DNA from: Calothrix membranacea FACHB-236
Lineage (GTDB): Bacteria; Cyanobacteriota; Cyanobacteriia; Cyanobacteriales; Nostocaceae
NCBI RefSeq assembly: GCF_014696315.1
Contig: NZ_JACJPX010000019.1
Coordinates: 47,941-111,940 of the forward strand
DNA length: 64,000 bases
Direction of reading: 5' to 3'
Shown: positions 43,275-51,093 of the stretch, piece after piece
How positions within the stretch are numbered: the stretch's first letter is position 1
How the letters are laid out: every line of letters begins with the position of its first letter
Position numbers and translations under genes: made by a program
Notes under the pieces: model-generated
What the model saw: only the letters and a program-made list of their open reading frames with translations
Databases searched by the model: none
Told to the model about the DNA's origin: nothing

Positions 43275-43943
43275 TTAACGAATTTGACGCACCAACATAA
43301 AAGCTTCAGCTGCACCCAGGCTGACAGTTGCACCCCGTAACTTAGCTAAAGCTGCGATCGCATCTAAAGAACGAGGATGTGGTGCTTCTTTTATTTGGCT
43401 TTGATAGCAAGTCATGGCTTTGAGCTTTTTATCTAAATAGTTGGTGATATCGACAAATACCGTCGGGATAAAAACCTCATCCCCACAAGGAGGTGCCCAT
43501 TCTGTTTCCGATAGAGTCTCATAACAAAAAATCTGGCGCACAGAACAACCATTAATGGGGCGACTTGCAACCAATGTTGCTTGATACACGAGTCGGTGAT
43601 CGGCATGAATATCACCGCGATGTGGTAAGTAGATAATATTGGGTTGTAGCAAGCGAATTGCCGCACCAATGGCATCAGCTAACTTATATCCTGGGTAAAT
43701 ATCGAGCTTGGGAGCGAGAAAATCCAGAAAACTAGCACTGGATATACCTAAAACATCGTGAGCTAGCTTTAATTCTTGGCGAATTAGCGATCGCGCTTCT
43801 GCTGTATAAATATCTGGATCGCCACAGGTAACTATAACAGCATGAACCTCATCGCCATTATCTACATGACGTGCGATCGTCCCTCCACAACCTAAAACTT
43901 CATCATCTGCATGGGGTGCAATAACTAATACATTGTTTTTCAT
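43275..43943 (-). CDS. PIG-L family deacetylase
   Basis: 222 residues of the zinc-dependent LmbE/PIG-L family, which removes an acetyl group from N-acetylglucosamine-type sugars. The zinc-binding motif PHADDEVLGCGGT lies at residues 9-21 and the third ligand region is YLPHRGDIHADHRLV. Overlaps the WbqC stop by 4 bp (ATGA), so it is coupled with it. A deacetylase followed by acyltransferases suggests that a free amine is made and then re-acylated. Confidence 0.9.
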   Translation of the reverse strand: MKNNVLVIAPHADDEVLGCGGTIARHVDNGDEVHAVIVTCGDPDIYTAEARSLIRQELKLAHDVLGISSASFLDFLAPKLDIYPGYKLADAIGAAIRLLQPNIIYLPHRGDIHADHRLVYQATLVASRPINGCSVRQIFCYETLSETEWAPPCGDEVFIPTVFVDITNYLDKKLKAMTCYQSQIKEAPHPRSLDAIAALAKLRGATVSLGAAEAFMLVRQIR

Positions 43944-44644
43944 AGCTTCACTAAATCACGCCCTAGAAAATTTCTCGTTTCTGCACCGCAACAAAAGAGA
44001 GTATCTAAAATTGACAAGTCAGGAATAAAGCCTCTTTCAGGAAAAACTTGAGGATAGGCTGGGTAAGCGAACTCTTGCCAAAGTAAATCAATTCCCGCCG
44101 CCGCAAAGGCTTCTAAATCCATATATCTTTTACCTCCCACACCAGATAAGTAAGTATCAGCGCCTACCGCCTGGCATATATTGATCAGTAGTTCAGTTTT
44201 GTTACCTTCAACACCCAATGCAGACATATACACAATCGGCTTGTGAATGTGTAAAACATCCATCACCCATTGAATTAGCGCCATATCGAGTTCATACAAA
44301 TAACGCCAGTTTTTATTTAGTATTTGTTCCAGTTCCGGCGCATATTGATGAAAGTAGGGAGCGCGAGCATAATTTGTCACAATAGTTTGCCAATGCTTTC
44401 GCACCCAAGGCAATTCTGAATTAATTAACATCTTGTTGATCCGTTCTTCATCTCTGCTGCGATGGAACACTGGTACAGTTAGCCATTGCACTCCATTAGC
44501 GGTTTTAATTCTGTTGCGGTGTTGAATCCCACGCCTCTGAAACTGCACGCTATCCATCACTACAAAAATGTCGCCTTGTTGTAGTTTGTGAAAGAATCCC
44601 AGGTAGGGCAAAAATTGTGCTTGGTGAATTACCGCTATTTTCAT
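43940..44644 (-). CDS. WbqC-like protein
   Basis: 234 residues of the WbqC family. The signature IHQAQFLPYLGFFHKLQQGDIFVVMD, near the start, and RGIQHRNRIKTANG identify it. The family occurs in O-antigen and EPS loci; an acyl/glycine-adding role has been proposed but is not established to my knowledge. It is translationally coupled to the PIG-L gene. Confidence 0.82.
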   Translation of the reverse strand: MKIAVIHQAQFLPYLGFFHKLQQGDIFVVMDSVQFQRRGIQHRNRIKTANGVQWLTVPVFHRSRDEERINKMLINSELPWVRKHWQTIVTNYARAPYFHQYAPELEQILNKNWRYLYELDMALIQWVMDVLHIHKPIVYMSALGVEGNKTELLINICQAVGADTYLSGVGGKRYMDLEAFAAAGIDLLWQEFAYPAYPQVFPERGFIPDLSILDTLFCCGAETRNFLGRDLVKL

Positions 44645-44757
44645 AAGTTATGAGCCAAAACTAAAATGATAATTAACCGCGGATAAATAATGATGATAGA
44701 TACTTAGACAAGAGGCTAAATTTATTGTGTCTTTGTTAGATAAAAGCCATCAAATGA

Positions 44758-45495
44758 CTATTTATCTAATTTTTTAGCATCTGATAAATTTGCATCTTTA
44801 ACATAAACTCCTTCTTTGCGAATCACTACAGGAATTGTTCGCAAAATAATTAAAATATCTAACCAAAAACTCCAGTTATCTACATACCAAACATCAAAGT
44901 TAATTCTTTGCTCAAAGCTATTATCTAAGCCACCATTAACAGCTTCCCAAGCTGTAAGCCCAGGTAACATTAATAAACGTTTCTTTTGCGAATCGTTATA
45001 GTTGAATAGGCTAGAAATTAATAGCGGTCTAGGGCCTACTAAACTCATATCGCCACGGATAATATTAAATAGTTGTGGCAATTCATCAAGATGGTATTCT
45101 CGCAAGAACTTACCAATAGGGGTAACTCGCGGATCTCCACGAAAAGTATTCAGCCCAGCACCTAGATTAATTGCACCATCAACCATTGTGCGAAATTTAT
45201 AAATCACAAATGGTTTTCCTAGCGTTCCTAGGCGTGTTTGACAAAATAAAATTGGGCCAGGTGAAGTTAATTTAACTGCTAAGGCAATTGTCAGTAAAAC
45301 AGGTAATAAAAGAATGATGGCTATGCTGGCAAGAATAATATCTAATAACCGCTTATATATTAGCTGCCATTTCATTTTTGGATGCTCTGCCAAAAATGAA
45401 TGTTTAACTTCTTGCCATTTTTCTTCTGTCCATACATCTATAAAGATATTACCATAATTTGGATATAAATTACTTTTTGAAACTTCATTTTTCAT
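44758..45495 (-). CDS. Priming sugar phosphotransferase (undecaprenyl-phosphate type)
   Basis: 245 residues, WcaJ/EpsL-type initiating glycosyltransferase without the large N-terminal membrane part. One membrane hairpin (LDIILASIAIILLLPVLL), then PILFCQTRLGTLGKPFVIYKFRTM, HLDELPQLFNIIRGDMSLVGPRPLL, the catalytic core of the family. It puts the first sugar-phosphate on the lipid carrier on the cytosolic face. It defines this locus as a Wzx/Wzy pathway. Confidence 0.92.
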   Translation of the reverse strand: MKNEVSKSNLYPNYGNIFIDVWTEEKWQEVKHSFLAEHPKMKWQLIYKRLLDIILASIAIILLLPVLLTIALAVKLTSPGPILFCQTRLGTLGKPFVIYKFRTMVDGAINLGAGLNTFRGDPRVTPIGKFLREYHLDELPQLFNIIRGDMSLVGPRPLLISSLFNYNDSQKKRLLMLPGLTAWEAVNGGLDNSFEQRINFDVWYVDNWSFWLDILIILRTIPVVIRKEGVYVKDANLSDAKKLDK

Positions 45496-45535
45496 CAGAA
45501 ATGCACTCCTTGGTTAAAAAAATAAGAATTTTGCA

Positions 45536-45575
45536 ATTACCAATTACCAATGCCCAATGCCCAATGCCCCATGCT
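45536..45575. repeat. Short tandem repeats (ccaatta / ccaatgc)
   Basis: A short run of ccaatta and ccaatgc units between the priming transferase and the GT4 gene. Confidence 0.7.
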
Positions 45576-46732
45576 CAAACATAAACAGGATAATTCACCT
45601 GATTTAAAGCTTCTGCATATAAACTTTCATGCAGTTGCAAAATGTGTTGTAAATCGTAATTAGCCATAATTTCCCAGCCACGTTTTCCCATAGCTTTGGC
45701 TTCTTGAGGATGGTCTAATATATAAGCGATCGCATTTGCTAATTCTGCGATATTTCCCAACTGCACCAACAAACCACAACCGCCTTCTAGCAAATCTCTA
45801 ATTCCGCGAATGTCGCTACCTATCGCTGGAACTTGCATACACAAAGATTCCATAATGCTTCTGGGTAGTCCTTCTTGTTCGGAAACGAGTATAGTAGCGA
45901 TCGCACTACCAATCAAAGTTGCAATATCCCTTCGGAAGCCTAAAAAGCGCACCCTGTCTGAGATTCCCAGTTCCGCTGCTAACTGCTGCATCTGTGCTGT
46001 TAAAGGCCCATCTCCAGCCAAAGCCAAGCAAGTATTCGGTCTAGCAACCTGAGCAAAAGCCCTTAACAGATCTTGGTGACGCTTGCGTGGGATAAACTCG
46101 GCAATACATAGCAATAACTGAGTTTCTGCTGTTAATCCCATTTCTTGCCGTACTTGCAAAATTGCATCTGATGCAACTGCATTCACATTGTATTGTTGCA
46201 AATCCACCCCAATTCCCGGCATATAGCGCACCCTCTCTGGAGGTACGATATGATACTGCTTCGCTGCTTCCTCATCCTCATGATTGATTGCTACAAAGTA
46301 GTCAGTCCAGCGACCAGCCAGTTTTTCCAGCGCTAAAAATATGGTGTTTTGCAAAGGTTCACCACCACGGTAAAAATTTAAACCGTGAGATGTATAAATT
46401 ATCTTGGGTTTCCCTTGCTTTCTGACATCCTTAAGGGCATAGCGAGTCACAAAAGCAGGCACAGCTATATGTGCGTGAACTATGTCATATTTTTCTTGTG
46501 CTATTACCTTGCGGATTTGCGCTGGAGCAATTAAGAAATTTCGCAGATTCAGCGGATTGCGGGCAAAATCTACATCCCAAACGCGGTCAAAAGCTTGCAA
46601 ACACTCAGCATCCTTTGTAACTCTATATGCCATAGCATCTACACGCCAACCCCTAGCACGAAAGTAGTCAGCAAAGGGTAAGAAAAAGGCGCGGAGAGTT
46701 TGAGGAAGTGTAGTAATGATTAGAAGTTTCAT
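45575..46732 (-). CDS. GT4 glycosyltransferase
   Basis: 385 residues from the ATG at 46732 (MKLLIITTLPQTL); an ATG at 46747 adds five codons lying in repeats. GT-B fold: N-terminal acceptor lobe with DIVHAHIAVP, C-terminal donor lobe with IAEFIPRKRHQDLLRAFA, LAGDGPLTAQ and the EX7E motif EQEGLPRSIMESL. Adds one sugar to the lipid-linked oligosaccharide. The donor sugar is not predictable from the sequence. Confidence 0.9.
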   Translation of the reverse strand: MKLLIITTLPQTLRAFFLPFADYFRARGWRVDAMAYRVTKDAECLQAFDRVWDVDFARNPLNLRNFLIAPAQIRKVIAQEKYDIVHAHIAVPAFVTRYALKDVRKQGKPKIIYTSHGLNFYRGGEPLQNTIFLALEKLAGRWTDYFVAINHEDEEAAKQYHIVPPERVRYMPGIGVDLQQYNVNAVASDAILQVRQEMGLTAETQLLLCIAEFIPRKRHQDLLRAFAQVARPNTCLALAGDGPLTAQMQQLAAELGISDRVRFLGFRRDIATLIGSAIATILVSEQEGLPRSIMESLCMQVPAIGSDIRGIRDLLEGGCGLLVQLGNIAELANAIAYILDHPQEAKAMGKRGWEIMANYDLQHILQLHESLYAEALNQVNYPVYV

Positions 46733-46943
46733 GGGGATTGGGGACAAATCAATTCAAAATTCAAAATTCAAAATTCTCTGTTGGAAAGTTCTGATCGGAG
46801 GAAACCTCCGCTCAGACTTTCCGCAAAATTCAAAATTAAATAACTCCTGGGGATTGGGGATTAGGTAGATGAGAGAGATAAAGGCGATAAATGTTTATTA
46901 CCAATTACCAATTACCAATTACCAATTACCCAATGACAAATAA
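46733..46943. repeat. Repeat-rich spacer between two GT4 genes
   Basis: ccaatta/aattacc units, a hairpin GGAAAGTTCTGATCGGAGG paired with CCTCCGCTCAGACTTTCC near 46783-46821, and ggggatt units. No gene. It is the only long interruption in the otherwise tight block upstream. Confidence 0.8.
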
Positions 46944-48245
46944 CTAATGGCTTTTGAATACAGACGCGATTAATCGCGTCTCTACAAGTTTTGACCCTTG
47001 ACTCTTGTAAAAACAGCTTCTACCCTCTACTTGCATCCAATTCTCTGTTTTTTCGCGCAGATATCGGTATAAATTAGTTCTTCGCGTTTGTAATAGCTGT
47101 TCTCTGTAATTTCTTGCTTTCTGCAAGTTTCGGGCAGACATCTCAGCCATACGGTTTGGGTCTTCTATGACTTCGCAAATTTTGTCCGCTAACACCAGCG
47201 CATTACCTGGCACTACCATATCCTCATCGGGTAGAAGTTCGGGGAAACCGCCGACAGTGGAACCAATGCAAGGTAAACCCCGTGCCATTGCTTCAATCAT
47301 TGCTCGCGGTAAACCTTCTTGATGGGATGGTAAAACAAATAAATCTGCTCTATCTAACTCAGCGCGTACTGCATCCCCAGCCAATAACTCACCACAAAAA
47401 TAGACGCATTCTTTTATACCTAGTTTAGCGGCTCTGGCTTCTAATTCTGCCCGGTGTTGACCATCTCCCACTAAAACTAGCTCTAGGTTTAGTCCCAGTT
47501 TGAGACAAACAGCAACTGCATCAATTAGCACATCTGGAGCTTTATAAAGTTGATCCATTGTGCCTACAGTAATAATGGTGAATTGAATTTTATCCTGGCG
47601 AGGTAGACGGGGAAAGGTTACAAAAGCCTCATCGGGTAATTCCACACTGGAATAATGTGTTGAAAAAGCATTCTTGGCTGGGGGGTAACGTTTTTGCAAA
47701 GCAGATTCAGTCACATAAGCGGCTGCACAAGCTGCTATACACTGTTTTTGCAACTGACGCGGAAACCACCACCGGAAAAAAGGACGTAAAGGATTTTTGA
47801 CTGCACCTGGCGCAAACACATCGTAGGGATCGCCAATTACTTCCACAGCGTAGGGATAACCATATCTGCACAACAGCGAATGCAGATGATTGGCGATTTG
47901 GGAGGAAACACGCAAAATCACCGCATCACCAGGCTTAAAGGCATTTGTGATTGATTGTTTGACTTTTTGTGCTTTTAAAAGATACTGCCAAGGCCCTACG
48001 TAGTAGGGTACAGCGCTAAAAGCAACGGCCTCACCGTCGGCCCGTTTCCAATTGCTAGGAACTGACTCAACTTCGCGGATACGGGCAATTACCTGCACAT
48101 GGTCAAACACTGCTAAATAACGCTGATAAAATGAATAGGAAAATGTAGTTTGTGTCCAAACTGCCCCGTCGGGGGTTCTGTCAAAACGATGATCTAATGT
48201 GAGGAGCAGATTCATTTCACTTTGCTGTAATGATGGCTGTTTCAT
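46944..48245 (-). CDS. GT4 glycosyltransferase with repeat-encoded tail
   Basis: 433 residues. Donor lobe: FTIITVGTMDQLYKAPDVL, LVLVGDGQHRAELE, and EX7E motif SHQEGLPRAMIEAM. Overlaps the Wzy stop by 4 bp (48242-48245). The last residues LVETRLIASVFKSH are the translation of the dispersed palindrome at 46962-46981, so the natural C-terminus was probably shorter and the repeat insertion changed it. Confidence 0.88.
   Translation of the reverse strand: MKQPSLQQSEMNLLLTLDHRFDRTPDGAVWTQTTFSYSFYQRYLAVFDHVQVIARIREVESVPSNWKRADGEAVAFSAVPYYVGPWQYLLKAQKVKQSITNAFKPGDAVILRVSSQIANHLHSLLCRYGYPYAVEVIGDPYDVFAPGAVKNPLRPFFRWWFPRQLQKQCIAACAAAYVTESALQKRYPPAKNAFSTHYSSVELPDEAFVTFPRLPRQDKIQFTIITVGTMDQLYKAPDVLIDAVAVCLKLGLNLELVLVGDGQHRAELEARAAKLGIKECVYFCGELLAGDAVRAELDRADLFVLPSHQEGLPRAMIEAMARGLPCIGSTVGGFPELLPDEDMVVPGNALVLADKICEVIEDPNRMAEMSARNLQKARNYREQLLQTRRTNLYRYLREKTENWMQVEGRSCFYKSQGSKLVETRLIASVFKSH
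46962..46981. repeat. AGACGCGATTAATCGCGTCT palindrome inside the GT4 3' end
   Basis: A perfect 20-bp palindrome, also found at 58540-58559 and, with one change in the centre, at 2583-2602. Here it is read as Val-Glu-Thr-Arg-Leu-Ile-Ala-Ser in the tail of the glycosyltransferase. Confidence 0.85.
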
Positions 48246-49828
48246 TTTGATAAACTCCGATTTTTATGGCGCTGCTCAATTTCATATAAACTGTGTTTTT
48301 GAGAATATTTAGAATTCAATTTAAGAGTTTCTCTAGCAGGATTAATCATAACTTTTCTGTCGCAACTGAGAAAAATTACCAAGGTTGCCATGCCGCTATT
48401 TTTAAACAGAAAAAATATATAATTATCAGAATCACCGACCAGAATAATAAAACAAAAATTGATTAATAAGGGCAACAACAATAACCGATCATCTTCTCCT
48501 ACTGACCAATTGAATAAACAGCGCCGCGCTTTGCCCACGACAACCCCTAATAAAATAAATGCTAAAGGAATAACATAAGGGCCAAAATTGAGCATTGTTT
48601 CTCCTGCGAGTCCATAAACTTTGGAGGAGTTCCAAAATATGGGGTCGTAAGTGCCTTTACCATATTGGACTTCGGTGCCTTCTTTAGTTTTCTCCGGTGG
48701 TTTCTCAGGCATAATGGCGCTAGGTATTAGCATAGTTAATGCTGGTAAATATGTTCGCCCCCAAGCATATTCATAATCGCTATCAGGACGCAGAATTCTA
48801 TAGAGTAAAAAAGCCTGAACATCACTTCTACCTAAATCTTGTAAAACTAGGCTTTGCAAGGAACGCCCCGATTTTTCTTCTAAAGTTGCTCGGGCTTCTT
48901 GTCCTTGCAAAGCGGTATTTACTGCTTCTAAACCTCCAGTTTTAAAAAAACCATATATATACATAAATAAAACTAGAAATACTAAACCAATAGCAATTTG
49001 TTTTTTAGAGATCCGCACTAATAAAAAATGAATAATCCCCACTGCCCAAAACATTGCCCAAATTGTGTTGCTGCGGCTACCTCGTAAGCCACCAAAAAGA
49101 AATTGCAAAATGAGAAATGCTATTAAAGCGACTAACAAGACTGTCCCAGTTTGGAGTCGTTTTTGAGTTTGGGCATAAATGGTAAATCCCATCATGGCCA
49201 AAATAGGGAAGCTTTCTGAAAGTACAAATAATATTCCCATTCCTTGAAATTCATTTTCGCCATCTCTCATCGCCGCCCTTGTAGCAGCTGCAATATAGTT
49301 AGCGATGCCACCAAATTTCTGATAAACCATCAGCTGTAAAATGGCAGAAATAATCAGAGCTATACAAATAACTGGGAAAAAACGCTGGCGATTTATTTGC
49401 CAAATTGTCTGTGTTTTGTGATTATTAGTGGCATTAAAAGTAATGTTGCGGGTAAAACGATAAACCCAAAGACCTAAAAAATTGAGGATGGCCATACCAC
49501 CCAACCAGGGCCGCCAGTCTGTGGGGGGGATAATATCTGAATCTATCCAAAAGTCCAAACCAACATGCAGTAGGGGTGCGACGAAAAAGAAATGAAATCC
49601 TAATAAGCCGATAATTCCTACTGGATCGAAAAGATTTAACCGACCTCGAAACCAGTCAATAGCATCAATTCCAATTAAAATGCCACACAAAGTAACGGGA
49701 ATGACAAACCAGTGTAAAAACTGTCCGGAAATTTGCAGCAAGCAGAATGCAGTCAATAGACTGAGAAAAACAGCAACGACCAAACTATCTGGATATACAC
49801 TTTGCGATCGCAGTTTTTGTTGGTTCAT
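48242..49828 (-). CDS. Wzy-type polysaccharide polymerase (O-antigen ligase/polymerase-like)
   Basis: 528 residues with about 11 membrane segments (e.g. LVVAVFLSLLTAFCLLQI, FLGLWVYRF, VLLVALIAFLILQFLFGG, IAIGLVFLVLFMYIYGF, VIPLAFILLGVVVGKA) and a large loop carrying FWNSSKVYGLAGETMLNFGP. This topology and the position between GT genes are those of Wzy polymerases, which join repeat units in the periplasm. Overlaps genes on both sides by 4 bp. Sequence conservation in this family is poor, so the call rests on topology and context. Confidence 0.78.
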   Translation of the reverse strand: MNQQKLRSQSVYPDSLVVAVFLSLLTAFCLLQISGQFLHWFVIPVTLCGILIGIDAIDWFRGRLNLFDPVGIIGLLGFHFFFVAPLLHVGLDFWIDSDIIPPTDWRPWLGGMAILNFLGLWVYRFTRNITFNATNNHKTQTIWQINRQRFFPVICIALIISAILQLMVYQKFGGIANYIAAATRAAMRDGENEFQGMGILFVLSESFPILAMMGFTIYAQTQKRLQTGTVLLVALIAFLILQFLFGGLRGSRSNTIWAMFWAVGIIHFLLVRISKKQIAIGLVFLVLFMYIYGFFKTGGLEAVNTALQGQEARATLEEKSGRSLQSLVLQDLGRSDVQAFLLYRILRPDSDYEYAWGRTYLPALTMLIPSAIMPEKPPEKTKEGTEVQYGKGTYDPIFWNSSKVYGLAGETMLNFGPYVIPLAFILLGVVVGKARRCLFNWSVGEDDRLLLLPLLINFCFIILVGDSDNYIFFLFKNSGMATLVIFLSCDRKVMINPARETLKLNSKYSQKHSLYEIEQRHKNRSLSK

Positions 49829-51030
49829 ACCCTAACCTCGCAAGCTAGTTGTGTTTGATACATCTTCTGGAGGTTTTGCACAGATGTCTCAATGCTGAAC
49901 GGACTCTGTGTGATTAGTTCTAGGGCATAACGACGGGTGATTGATAATACAGTATTTCTTTGATGCCATAGTACCTCTGCCCACTGAGAAGCTGACTGTG
50001 ATATTGACAGGCGTTGAATCAGAGGCTTAACTATATCAACTTCTGTAGTAATCTCATCCGAAATAATACAGGGTAAACCTGCTGCCTGTGCTTCTAATAA
50101 TACCAGGGGTAAACCCTCATGGAGAGATGGTAAAAGAAAGACATCCATTGCACCTAGCATCAATCTCGGAATATCCGATCGCGAACCAGCAAAGATGACG
50201 CGATCGCCTAAACCCATCTGCAAAACTCGGTCTAAAATTTCCGGTTGCAGATAGCCTTCTCCCAATAGCAACAGGTACATTCTGGGTTCGCGTTGGGCAA
50301 TTTGGGCGGTAATATCAATCAGTAATTGATGATTCTTTTGCGGGTGAAACCTACCTACATGACCAATCACAAAAGCATCGGCAGGTATATTCAATTCGGC
50401 ACGCACAGCTACCGGATCGACAAGATTTTGGAAGGGTTCTAGGTCAATGCCATAATACAGAAGTTGCCAGCGCCTATCAGCTTGCCACTGGGAACCAAAC
50501 AAATCTGCGACTGCTTTGTGGCTGCATCCTAAACCCAAGGTAGCATTCTCAGCTATCCAAGATTTCATGACAGAACAATACCAGCGTCGATATAATCCTG
50601 CCTTTGCCTCTTGGGAGGAAGTATCGTTGTGGCTGTGGGCAATGCGGATGGGTACACCAGCAAACCTTGCTAACCGCAGAGTATAGCCACTGAAGTGATG
50701 CACATGACTATGCACAATATCATAGGGGCCATATTCGCTAAGAATTTGGCGAAAGTTGGCAGCATATTCCCACGGTCGCCAGCGTTGGAGAGGACAAGGG
50801 ATAATCCGACTCCCCAAGCGGCGAATTTCCTCGTCGTAAGCACAGGGATTGGTAGCGTGAACTAAAAAGTCCATCTGCAAGCGATCGCGATCAATATGGC
50901 GGAGTATATGCATCAACCAGGTTTCAATCCCGCCTCTGACCATTCCCCCAACGACATGGAGAATGCGAATAGGCCCTTGATTATTTGTTTTGTAGCTGGC
51001 GATTTTTGGGGAATTAATGTAAGTTGTCAC
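49825..51030 (-). CDS. GT4 glycosyltransferase (EpsF-like)
   Basis: 401 residues. N-terminal HVVGGMVRGGIETWLMHIL and DIVHSHVHHFSGY, donor lobe HVGRFHPQKNHQLLIDI, LLLGEGYLQPEI and the EX7E motif HEGLPLVLLEAQ. Belongs with the EpsF-type capsular GT4 enzymes. Overlaps the Wzy start by 4 bp. Confidence 0.92.
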   Translation of the reverse strand: MTTYINSPKIASYKTNNQGPIRILHVVGGMVRGGIETWLMHILRHIDRDRLQMDFLVHATNPCAYDEEIRRLGSRIIPCPLQRWRPWEYAANFRQILSEYGPYDIVHSHVHHFSGYTLRLARFAGVPIRIAHSHNDTSSQEAKAGLYRRWYCSVMKSWIAENATLGLGCSHKAVADLFGSQWQADRRWQLLYYGIDLEPFQNLVDPVAVRAELNIPADAFVIGHVGRFHPQKNHQLLIDITAQIAQREPRMYLLLLGEGYLQPEILDRVLQMGLGDRVIFAGSRSDIPRLMLGAMDVFLLPSLHEGLPLVLLEAQAAGLPCIISDEITTEVDIVKPLIQRLSISQSASQWAEVLWHQRNTVLSITRRYALELITQSPFSIETSVQNLQKMYQTQLACEVRV

Positions 51031-51093
51031 GTTATTTCCTCTAAAAAAAAGGGAACAGGGAAGGAAGCGTTGTCTATATTAGTTAGATATTGG

